A stretch of 64,000 bases of DNA, from positions 248,001 through 312,000 of the forward strand of contig NZ_JNWO01000005.1 in NCBI RefSeq assembly GCF_000716435.1. The letters are read 5' to 3'. Under the pieces are notes generated by a model, which saw only the letters and a program-made list of their open reading frames with translations, did no database searches and had not been told where the DNA came from. Within the stretch, counting starts at the first letter, position 1; each line of letters opens with the position of its first letter. Shown here piece by piece: positions 17,455-24,372 of this stretch. This DNA is from Streptomyces xylophagus (GTDB lineage: Bacteria > Actinomycetota > Actinomycetes > Streptomycetales > Streptomycetaceae). A program made the translations under genes and the position numbers.

Positions 17455-17499
17455 AGAGGGGTTCCTCCGCTTCCTGTGATGTCGACTGGGGTTGACACC

Positions 17500-17529
17500 A
17501 CGGTAGGAAGAGACCAATACGTGCGACAA
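17500..17529 (-). promoter_or_regulatory. Candidate promoter of the ddaH-rocD operon
   Basis: On the minus strand TTGTCG (17529-17524) and TACCGT (17505-17500) are separated by 18 nt, a good sigma-70-type pair for Streptomyces; transcription would start about 40 nt before the GTG start of ddaH. Confidence 0.5.
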
Positions 17530-17550
17530 GCGATGAAGGCTGCGTGTCTG

Positions 17551-17565
17551 CGCAGGAATGCTGCG
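17551..17565 (-). promoter_or_regulatory. 15-bp inverted repeat, candidate Lrp/AsnC operator
   Basis: CGCAG-GAATG-CTGCG is a perfect 5-bp inverted repeat with a 5-bp centre, the size of Lrp/AsnC sites. It lies about 22 bp upstream of the -35 of the ddaH promoter, a position suited to activation, and just past the end of the Lrp-type gene. Confidence 0.45.
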
Positions 17566-17577
17566 TCTTTGAGGGCG

Positions 17578-18081
17578 TCAACGCAGGTCTGATGCGTCTC
17601 CAGGGGCGGGGTGGGTGGCGCCCGCTTCCGGGCTTTCCGGGAGGAGGTGGGACAGCACCATCACGCTGATCGTCTTCCGGATGAACGGCTCCTGCCGGAT
17701 GCGCTCCAGCACCTCCTCGAAGTGGTCCACATCGGTCGCCCGGACATGCAGCAACGCGTCCGCGCCGCCGGTCACCGTCATCGCCGCGGTGATCTCCGGA
17801 TGGTTGCGCACCACCTCCGCGAGCCGCCTGGGGGGCGCGGCACCCTCGCAGTACACCTCCACGTACGCCTCCGTGCGCCAGCCGAGCGCGGACGGCTGCA
17901 CGGTCGCCGTGAACCCGGTGATCACACCCGTCTCCCGCAGCCGGTCCACGCGCCGCTTCACCGCCGTCGCGGACAGCCCGATCGCCGCGCCGATCTCGGC
18001 GAAACTGGTCCTGGCGTTCGCCATCAACGCGGTGATGATCTTCCGGTCGAGTTCGTCGAACGGAGTGGTCCTGCTGTTCAT
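17578..18081 (-). CDS. Lrp/AsnC family transcriptional regulator
   Basis: 167 residues: N-terminal winged helix-turn-helix (LDRKIITALMANARTSFAEIGAAIGLSATAVKRRVDRL, residues about 8-45), linker, and C-terminal RAM ligand-binding domain (residues about 65-150, with EAYVEVYC and MTVTGGADALLHV). Such proteins sense amino acids and usually control the neighbouring catabolic genes; here that is ddaH-rocD just downstream on the same strand. The ATG at 18081 was chosen because TACAGT sits 6 nt upstream as a -10, predicting a leaderless mRNA; an ATG 10 codons earlier is possible. Confidence 0.92.
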   Translation of the reverse strand: MNSRTTPFDELDRKIITALMANARTSFAEIGAAIGLSATAVKRRVDRLRETGVITGFTATVQPSALGWRTEAYVEVYCEGAAPPRRLAEVVRNHPEITAAMTVTGGADALLHVRATDVDHFEEVLERIRQEPFIRKTISVMVLSHLLPESPEAGATHPAPGDASDLR

Positions 18082-18158
18082 GTCGGCACTGTATCCAGCG
18101 CGAACGTCCATGCCCGGTACATGTCCAGCGCCGCGAATAACTCCTACACTCCACCTTC
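18082..18158. promoter_or_regulatory. Divergent promoter region, leaderless-type -10 elements on both strands
   Basis: On the plus strand TACACT (18145-18150) ends 8 nt before the ATG of the response regulator. On the minus strand TACAGT (18093-18088) ends 6 nt before the ATG of the Lrp gene. Neither gene has a clear SD. -35 elements are weak, suggesting activator dependence. Confidence 0.45.
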
Positions 18159-18908
18159 ATGCTGCGCGCCCTCGCCGTCGACGACGAACGCCCCTCGCTG
18201 GAGGAGTTGCTGTACCTGCTGAACGCCGATCCACGCATCGGCAGCGCGGAGGGCGCGGGCGACGCCACCGAGGCGCTGCGCCGCATCAACCGCGCCCTGG
18301 AATCAGGCCCCGGTGGACCCGAGGCCATCGACGTCGTGTTCCTCGACATCCAGATGCCCGGCCTCGACGGGCTCGACCTGGCACGGCTGTTGACGGGTTT
18401 CGCGCAGCCGCCGCTCGTCGTGTTCGTCACCGCGCACGAGGACTTCGCCGTACAGGCCTTCGATCTCAAGGCAGTTGACTACGTCCTCAAGCCCGTCCGC
18501 AAAGAACGCCTCGCGGAGGCCGTACGCCGGGCGGCCGAACTCGGCGGCGCCGCACCCCGGATACCCGTGCACGAACCCGACCCCGACCACATCGCCGTCG
18601 AACTCGGCGGTGTCACCCGCTTCGTGGCCATCGAGGACATCACCCACGTCGAGGCGCAAGGCGATTACGCCCGGCTCCACACCGACCGGGGCAGCCACCT
18701 CGTCCGTATCCCGGTGTCCACCCTGGAGGACCGCTGGCGCGCCCGCGGCTTCGTCCGCATCCACCGCCGCCACCTCGTCGCCCTCCGCCACATCGGCGAA
18801 CTCCGCCTGGACGCGGGCACGGTGAGCGTCCTGGTCGGCGGCGAGGAACTCCAGGTCAGCCGCCGGCACACCCGCGAACTGCGGGACCTGCTGATGCGGA
18901 GGTCATGA
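18159..18908 (+). CDS. LytTR-family response regulator
   Basis: 249 residues. Receiver domain at 1-125 with acidic pair Asp8/Asp9, phospho-acceptor Asp63 in FLDIQMPG, Thr in FVTAHED and Lys in LKPVRKERL; LytTR DNA-binding domain at about 145-245 (HIAVELGGVTRFVAIEDITHVEAQGDYARLHT). LytTR regulators bind direct repeats upstream of target genes. Its stop overlaps the next gene (ATGA), and the partner LytS-like kinase is the fourth gene of the same run, with a symporter between, so it probably controls solute uptake. Confidence 0.95.
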   Translation: MLRALAVDDERPSLEELLYLLNADPRIGSAEGAGDATEALRRINRALESGPGGPEAIDVVFLDIQMPGLDGLDLARLLTGFAQPPLVVFVTAHEDFAVQAFDLKAVDYVLKPVRKERLAEAVRRAAELGGAAPRIPVHEPDPDHIAVELGGVTRFVAIEDITHVEAQGDYARLHTDRGSHLVRIPVSTLEDRWRARGFVRIHRRHLVALRHIGELRLDAGTVSVLVGGEELQVSRRHTRELRDLLMRRS

Positions 18909-19270
18909 CCGTGCCCCAGGACCCCACCGAACGCCGGGTCGTCGTCACCGGCCCACCCCGCCGCACCCGACGCGCCTCCGGCTACTCCCGCCCCCGCACC
19001 GAGATCGACGAACAGACCACCCTCGGCCACACCTACGTCCGCTCCCTCATGCGCACCCAACTCCGCGCCGCCCTCACGGTGTTCGCGGTCCTCGTGCTGC
19101 TCGTCGGCCCGCTGCCCCTGGTGTTCGCGGCGACCCCGGACTCCCACCGCCTCGAATGGCTGGTCCTCGGCTTCTGCCTCTACGCCCCGTTGGTCCTCCT
19201 CGCCCTCTGGTACGTCCGCCGCGCCGAACGCAACGAACGCGACTTCGTGCGTCTCGTAGAGGACCGCTGA
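18905..19270 (+). CDS. Small two-helix membrane protein next to the symporter
   Basis: 121 residues with a charged, Arg-rich cytoplasmic N-terminus (about 45 residues), then two membrane helices (LRAALTVFAVLVLLVGPLPLVF and WLVLGFCLYAPLVLLALWYV) and a short tail RRAERNERDFVRLVEDR. The layout matches the DUF485-type proteins that accompany acetate/monocarboxylate symporters of the SSS family. Overlaps the response-regulator stop and ends 5 nt before the symporter start; likely a symporter accessory subunit. Confidence 0.85.
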   Translation: MTVPQDPTERRVVVTGPPRRTRRASGYSRPRTEIDEQTTLGHTYVRSLMRTQLRAALTVFAVLVLLVGPLPLVFAATPDSHRLEWLVLGFCLYAPLVLLALWYVRRAERNERDFVRLVEDR

Positions 19271-19275
19271 GGCGG

Positions 19276-20988
19276 GTGAACTCCAGCTATGCGGTACCGG
19301 CCGTCGCCCTCGTCGTCGTGGCGACGGTCCTCGTCGGCGCCTTCGGCCTGCGCATCTCCCGCACCACCTCCGACTTCTACGTCGCCTCCCGCACCGTCGG
19401 CCCCCGCCTCAACGCGGCGGCCATCAGCGGCGAATACCTCTCCGCCGCCTCCTTCCTGGGCATCGCGGGCCTGGTCCTCGTACAGGGCCCCGACATGCTC
19501 TGGTACCCGGTCGGCTACACCGCCGGATACCTGGTCCTCCTGCTGTTCGTCGCAGCCCCGCTGCGCCGCTCCGGCGCCTACACCCTCCCCGACTTCGCCG
19601 AGGCCCGCCTCGCCTCGCACGCGGTACGACGCCTCGCGGGGGCCTTCGTCGTAGGCGTGGGCTGGCTCTATCTCCTGCCCCAACTCCAGGGTGCCGGGCT
19701 GACGTTGACCGTCCTCACCGGGGCCCCCGACTCGCTCGGCGGTCTCATCGTGGCGGTCGTGGTGGTCGCCACGGTCGCGGCCGGCGGTATGCGCAGCATC
19801 ACCTTCGTGCAGGCCTTCCAGTACTGGCTGAAGCTCACCGCCCTGCTCGTCCCCGCCCTGTTCCTGGTCCTCGCCTGGCAGAGCGACGGAGCACCTCGGC
19901 AGGCCTTCGAGGAACCGGCAACGTTCCGTGAGCAGAGGGCAGTTCGGGTCGACGACACCCTCGACCTCAAACTCGACCACCCCCTGACCCTCACCGTGAA
20001 CGGCACCGTCGACGGCCGCCGCTACGACGCCGTGAAGCTCCAACTCCCCACCGGCACCCACCACATCGAGCGCGGCACCCGCCTCACCTTCGCCAAGGGC
20101 GCCACCGTCCCCGTCGCCGACCGCGGTACCAACGGCGGCATGTCGACCTCGCTGGCCGCCAGCCGCGAGGAACGCCCGCTGTACGCCACGTACGGCCTCA
20201 TCCTGGCCACCTTCCTCGGGACGATGGGCCTGCCGCACGTCGTCGTCCGTTTCTACACCAGCCCGCACGGCGTCGCCGCCCGCCGCACCACGGTCGCCGT
20301 CCTCGGCCTGATCGGCGCCTTCTACCTCCTGCCGCCCGTCTACGGCGCCCTCGGCCGCCTGTACACCCCCGAACTCACCCTCACCGGCGACGCGGACGCG
20401 GCCGTACTCCTGCTGCCCGACCGCATGATCGGCGGTGTCGGCGGCGATCTGCTCGGCGCGCTGGTCGCGGGCGGCGCCTTCGCCGCGTTCCTGTCCACCG
20501 CGTCGGGACTGACCATGGCCGTCGCGGGAGTCCTCACCCAGGACGTCCTCCCGTCGCGCGGGGTACGGCACTTCAGGCTCGGCACGGTCCTCGCCATGGT
20601 CGTACCGCTGGCCGCGAGTGTCTTGGTCGGCGGGCTGCCCGTCGCCGACGCCGTGGGGCTCGCGTTCGCCGTGTCGGCGTCCTCCTTCTGCCCGTTGCTC
20701 GTCCTCGGCATCTGGTGGACGCGGCTCACCCCGCCGGGTGCGGCGGCCGGGATGCTGGTCGGCGGCGGGTCGGCGTTCGTCGCCGTGGCCGCGACCATGG
20801 CGGGCTTCCCGGGCACCGGCTCCCTGCACGCGCTGCTCGCCTGGCCCGCGCTCTGGTCGGTGCCGCTGGGCTTCCTCACCATGGTGCTGGTGTCCCTGGC
20901 CACGCCCGGGCGGGTGCCGACGGGAACGGCAGCGATCCTGGCGCGGTTCCATCTGCCGGAGGAACTGCGGGCGGAGGTGAAGGCGTGA
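19276..20988 (+). CDS. Sodium:solute symporter (SSS family), monocarboxylate-type
   Basis: 570-residue integral membrane protein with about 13 hydrophobic helices. SSS signatures include ISRTTSDFYVASRTVGPRLNAAAISGEYLSAASFLGIAG near the start and AFAAFLSTASGLTMAVAGVLTQDV later. A large hydrophilic insert (residues about 215-295) lies outside the membrane between helices, as in ActP-like acetate permeases. The GTG at 19276 follows the preceding stop by 5 nt; the upstream extension overlaps the small membrane-protein gene. Substrate inferred, from family and the DUF485-like partner, to be acetate, pyruvate or another short carboxylate. Confidence 0.9.
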   Translation: MNSSYAVPAVALVVVATVLVGAFGLRISRTTSDFYVASRTVGPRLNAAAISGEYLSAASFLGIAGLVLVQGPDMLWYPVGYTAGYLVLLLFVAAPLRRSGAYTLPDFAEARLASHAVRRLAGAFVVGVGWLYLLPQLQGAGLTLTVLTGAPDSLGGLIVAVVVVATVAAGGMRSITFVQAFQYWLKLTALLVPALFLVLAWQSDGAPRQAFEEPATFREQRAVRVDDTLDLKLDHPLTLTVNGTVDGRRYDAVKLQLPTGTHHIERGTRLTFAKGATVPVADRGTNGGMSTSLAASREERPLYATYGLILATFLGTMGLPHVVVRFYTSPHGVAARRTTVAVLGLIGAFYLLPPVYGALGRLYTPELTLTGDADAAVLLLPDRMIGGVGGDLLGALVAGGAFAAFLSTASGLTMAVAGVLTQDVLPSRGVRHFRLGTVLAMVVPLAASVLVGGLPVADAVGLAFAVSASSFCPLLVLGIWWTRLTPPGAAAGMLVGGGSAFVAVAATMAGFPGTGSLHALLAWPALWSVPLGFLTMVLVSLATPGRVPTGTAAILARFHLPEELRAEVKA

Positions 20989-21077
20989 GGGTGCGATATA
21001 TGGGGGCGGATCACATGGGGACGGATCACATGGCGGCGCGACACATAGCGCCGCCCCACATGACAGCGCTCTACATG
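20988..21077 (+). repeat. 15-bp tandem repeat ending in ATG, six imperfect units
   Basis: Starting at the last base of the symporter stop codon, six 15-nt units run to 21077. Units at 21003-21017 and 21018-21032 both end CGGATCACATG; the others end ATATATG, ACACATA, CACATG or TACATG. The spacing is exactly 15 nt throughout. The histidine-kinase ATG at 21092 follows 14 nt after the last unit. A second repeat of the same design lies at 47298-47357. Confidence 0.75.
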
Positions 21078-21091
21078 GCAGAGGCGGCCGC

Positions 21092-22309
21092 ATGAGCGGA
21101 TTCCTGGCCGGCCTCTGTGTCGCCGTACTCCCGCTCCTGGCCGCCGGTTTCTGGCTCGGGCGGCGCACCGCGCGGCACGAGAGCCTCGGCGGGCTCGGTA
21201 CCCCCGTCGAGCACGCCACCTTCCAGACCCTGCACACCGCCTCCCTCGCCGCACCCCCGCTGCGCGCCGGTCTCACCGAGGAGACGGCCCGCCGCTCGGC
21301 CCGCAGACTGCGCACCCTGCTCGGCACCGACGCGCTGTGCCTGACCGACCAGAAGCAGGTCCTCGCCTGGGACGGCATCGGCGACCATCACCGCGCCGAG
21401 ATCATGGAACGCCTCGCGGGCCCCCTGGAGACCGGCCGGGGCGAGGCGTTCCGGCTCACCTGCTACGCCCCCGACTGCCCGCTGCGCTGGGCGGTGGTCG
21501 CCCCGCTCACCGTCGACGACCGGGTCCACGGCGCGCTGGTCGCCTGCGCACCGCGCGAGTCCGCAGTCCTGGTCCGAGCCGCGGGAGAGGTCGCCCGATG
21601 GGTCTCCGTCCAACTGGAGTTGGCGGATCTGGACCAGTCCCGCACGCGCCTCATCGAGGCCGAGATCAAGGCACTTCGGGCCCAGATCTCCCCGCACTTC
21701 ATCTTCAACTCGCTCGCGGTGATCGCCTCGTTCGTCCGCACCGACCCCGAGCGTGCCCGCGAACTGCTGCTGGAATTCGCCGACTTCACCCGCTACTCGT
21801 TCCGCAGGCACGGCGACTTCACCACCCTCGCCGACGAACTCCACGCCATCGACCACTACTTGGCACTCGTCCGGGCCCGCTTCGGCGAGCGGCTCTCGGT
21901 CACCCTGCAGATCGCCCCCGAGGTACTGCCGGTCGCGCTCCCGTTCCTCTGCCTCCAGCCGCTCGTGGAGAACGCCGTGAAGCACGGCCTCGAAGGCAAG
22001 GCTGCGTCTGCCGCGGGCAAGAGCCGTATCAGCATCACCGCGCAGGACGCGGGCGCCGAGGCACTCGTCGTCATCGAGGACGACGGCACCGGCATGGACC
22101 CCGACCTGCTCCGCCGCATCCTGGCGGGCGAGGTCAGCCCCTCGGGCGGCATCGGCCTGTCGAACGTCGACGACCGGCTCCGCCAGGTCTACGGTGACGA
22201 CTACGGCCTCGTCATCGAGACCGCCGTAGGAGCGGGCATGAAGATCACCGCCCGGCTGCCCAAGTACCAGCCGGGCGTGCACTCGGCGAGTCGGCCCAGC
22301 GAGGAGTAG
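21092..22309 (+). CDS. LytS-type sensor histidine kinase
   Basis: 405 residues. One N-terminal membrane helix (LAGLCVAVLPLLAAGFWLG), a GAF-like sensor region (residues about 45-175, with TCYAPDCPLRWAVVAPL), then the His_kinase domain with phospho-acceptor His202 in QISPHFIFNSL, followed by an ATPase domain with N box PLVENAVKHG and G box GGIGLSNVDDRL. Such kinases pair with LytTR regulators; the cognate regulator is three genes upstream. The short Cys pair (CYAPDC) in the sensor domain might bind a metal or react to redox. Start ATG has a weak AGAGG upstream. Confidence 0.93.
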   Translation: MSGFLAGLCVAVLPLLAAGFWLGRRTARHESLGGLGTPVEHATFQTLHTASLAAPPLRAGLTEETARRSARRLRTLLGTDALCLTDQKQVLAWDGIGDHHRAEIMERLAGPLETGRGEAFRLTCYAPDCPLRWAVVAPLTVDDRVHGALVACAPRESAVLVRAAGEVARWVSVQLELADLDQSRTRLIEAEIKALRAQISPHFIFNSLAVIASFVRTDPERARELLLEFADFTRYSFRRHGDFTTLADELHAIDHYLALVRARFGERLSVTLQIAPEVLPVALPFLCLQPLVENAVKHGLEGKAASAAGKSRISITAQDAGAEALVVIEDDGTGMDPDLLRRILAGEVSPSGGIGLSNVDDRLRQVYGDDYGLVIETAVGAGMKITARLPKYQPGVHSASRPSEE

Positions 22310-22315
22310 TGCGCG

Positions 22316-22474
22316 TCAGGTGCTGCGCGTGGCCACCATCCCCAGCGTGATCAGTCCCAGCACGACCCAGCCGAACCACAGCCAGCCGTTGCTGCCGAGC
22401 GCCACCGTGTAGGCCGTCACCACCACCAGCCCGCCGACGGTGATCACCCCCATGGTCTTCGTGGAACCGGGCAT
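22316..22474 (-). CDS. 52-residue two-helix membrane protein
   Basis: Encodes MPGSTKTMGV followed by two hydrophobic segments (ITVGGLVVVTAYTVAL and WLWFGWVVLGLITLGMVA). The ATG at 22474 has GGAGGGTG upstream and lies 13 nt past the stop of the upstream kinase gene, so it is the last gene of a lipoprotein-kinase-small protein operon. Function unknown. It ends only 6 nt from the convergent histidine kinase stop. Confidence 0.75.
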   Translation of the reverse strand: MPGSTKTMGVITVGGLVVVTAYTVALGSNGWLWFGWVVLGLITLGMVATRST

Positions 22475-22487
22475 CGCGACACCCTCC

Positions 22488-24347
22488 TCATGGTTCGTCC
22501 CCCTCCATGGTGCCCCCGTTCTGCTTCCGAACGGCGCACACGACGAAATGTGTGCCCGACTTCCACGGACCCTGGCTCGTCCAGGAGGCGGCCTCGTAGA
22601 CCGACGGATCGAAGCCGTAGTCGGCCGGCGGGACGTCCCGGGCGCATACAGCGTCCGACTGGGTACGGGCCTGGGCCAGCGTGACGCCCGCGCCCAACCG
22701 GGTGAACCCGAGCACCTCCTGATCGTGCTTGCCCGCGCAGGAGACCAGGCTCGCGGCCCGGTTCGAGGGCACGTCCAGACAGTCCCGCTTCTGCATGGTC
22801 GACGTGTCAGCAAAGCTCGCCCCCATGAGGCGGTGGCTGCCGAGGGGCCCGTAGACCGGCCCGTGCGCACCCAGCACCAGACAGGCGGTGCGGTGTCCGG
22901 CCGCGTCGAACCCCGCGTCGGTCGGCACGACGGCGTAGCCCCGCACGTCCGCGAGCTTCCCCCGGATCTCCTGCGTCCGCTGCGCACACCGGTCATCACC
23001 GACCTTGCGCGCCTCGGCGGCGGACGCGGTCGACACGAACGCCATCACCTGACCGTCCGGCACGATGGTCCGGCAGGTGCCGTCGACGACGAGCCGGGGC
23101 GTCCCTTGGAATCGGTTCCCGCCGGGCCAGTCGGCGGTCACACAGTCGCCGTCCTTGAGCGGCGCGGACAGCCCGACCGCCTTCCCGTACGGCTGATGGC
23201 TGCTCGTGTCCTTGCCGGGAGGCTGATGGGCCATCGCGTACCAGACGCCGCCCAGGGCGAGGGCGAGTCCGAGCAGACCCGCGAGGACGGCCTGGAGGCG
23301 ACGGGGGCGCTGCCGGCGGCGCCGGCCGGTGGGGAAGGACGGGGACGGAGGAGCCCCGTACCCGTACGGCGGGGAGGCCTGTGTCGGCACCGCCACCGGC
23401 ACCGGCGCGGCCTGGCCCTCCCAGGGCGACTGTGAACCCAGGTCGGTCTGGGTCCGGGCGTACGCCTCCGCCTCCGTCTGCGGCGTCACGATCCGCGACA
23501 GCGCGACCTCGGCCTCCGCCGCCGGAATCCGCAGTAGCGGATCCTTCTCCAGCATCGCGTGCAGCACCGGCGCGAGCGCACCCGCGCGGGCCGGAGGCAG
23601 CGGGTCCTCCATGACCACGGCGGTGACCTCCGCGAGCGGTGACTCACGGGTGAAGGGGCCGTGGCCCTCGACGGCGTGGTACAGCGTGCAGCCCAGCGAG
23701 AACAGGTCGGCGGCGGCGGTCGGCGGGCCGCCGGTGGCCCGTTCCGGCGCCAGATAGCCGGCCGTGCCGACGAGCACGGACGTCAGCGTGTACCGCGTCT
23801 CCCCGGCGTCCGGCTGCACCGAGATGCCGTAGTCGGTGAGCAGGACCCGGGCGTACGGCGAACCGGTGCGGTCCGGCGCGAGCAGGATGTTCGCCGGTTT
23901 CACGTCCCGGTGCATGACGCCCCGCTGGTGCCCTGCGGTCAGCGCGTCGAGCACGGCGAGCCCGATGCGGGCGCACTCGGCGGGGGCCAGCGGGCCGTGC
24001 CGACCGACCATGTCGCGCAGGTCCATGGCGTCCGCCACGTACTCCATGACGATCCACGGCAGCCCGTCGTGCTCCAGCACATCGTGGACGGTCACCACAT
24101 GGGGGTGGCCGCGCAGCCCCGCCGCGTGCCGGGCCTCGGCCTGGGCGCGCGCGACCCGGGCCTCCCGCTCGGCGTCGGCGGAGGCGGAGTTGCTGAACAC
24201 GATCTCCTTGAGCGCGACCTCACAGGCCAGCCTCTGGTCATGTGCGAGCCACACATGTCCCATACCGCCACTGCCCAGCCGGTTCAGCAGCAGATAACGG
24301 CCGGCGATGACCCGGCCCACTCCCGACGTCGGCGATCCCTGTGGCAT
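22488..24347 (-). CDS. Transmembrane Ser/Thr protein kinase
   Basis: 619 residues. Kinase domain at about 14-285: Gly-rich loop LGSGGMG, Lys47 in VALKEI, catalytic HRDVKPAN, and DYG in LLTDYGIS in place of the usual DFG, then APERATGG. A Pro/Gln-rich juxtamembrane stretch precedes one membrane helix (LAGLLGLALALGGVWYAMA) and a roughly 230-residue extracytoplasmic domain with about eight Cys, likely disulfide bonded, and no PASTA repeats. ATG at 24347 with GGGAGGGGG upstream was chosen over a GTG eight codons earlier. The PASTA domain is carried by the lipoprotein gene directly upstream, suggesting a split receptor. Confidence 0.93.
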   Translation of the reverse strand: MPQGSPTSGVGRVIAGRYLLLNRLGSGGMGHVWLAHDQRLACEVALKEIVFSNSASADAEREARVARAQAEARHAAGLRGHPHVVTVHDVLEHDGLPWIVMEYVADAMDLRDMVGRHGPLAPAECARIGLAVLDALTAGHQRGVMHRDVKPANILLAPDRTGSPYARVLLTDYGISVQPDAGETRYTLTSVLVGTAGYLAPERATGGPPTAAADLFSLGCTLYHAVEGHGPFTRESPLAEVTAVVMEDPLPPARAGALAPVLHAMLEKDPLLRIPAAEAEVALSRIVTPQTEAEAYARTQTDLGSQSPWEGQAAPVPVAVPTQASPPYGYGAPPSPSFPTGRRRRQRPRRLQAVLAGLLGLALALGGVWYAMAHQPPGKDTSSHQPYGKAVGLSAPLKDGDCVTADWPGGNRFQGTPRLVVDGTCRTIVPDGQVMAFVSTASAAEARKVGDDRCAQRTQEIRGKLADVRGYAVVPTDAGFDAAGHRTACLVLGAHGPVYGPLGSHRLMGASFADTSTMQKRDCLDVPSNRAASLVSCAGKHDQEVLGFTRLGAGVTLAQARTQSDAVCARDVPPADYGFDPSVYEAASWTSQGPWKSGTHFVVCAVRKQNGGTMEGDEP

Positions 24348-24372
24348 CCGGTGTCCCCCTCCCGGGTCCACG

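Noticed and set aside
16690..17592. Open frame antisense to the DDAH-type gene
   Set aside because: No RBS or motif, composition typical of a shadow frame.
20988..21077. Tandem repeats as a CRISPR array
   Set aside because: Units are 15 nt, contiguous and without unique spacers, and no cas genes are present.
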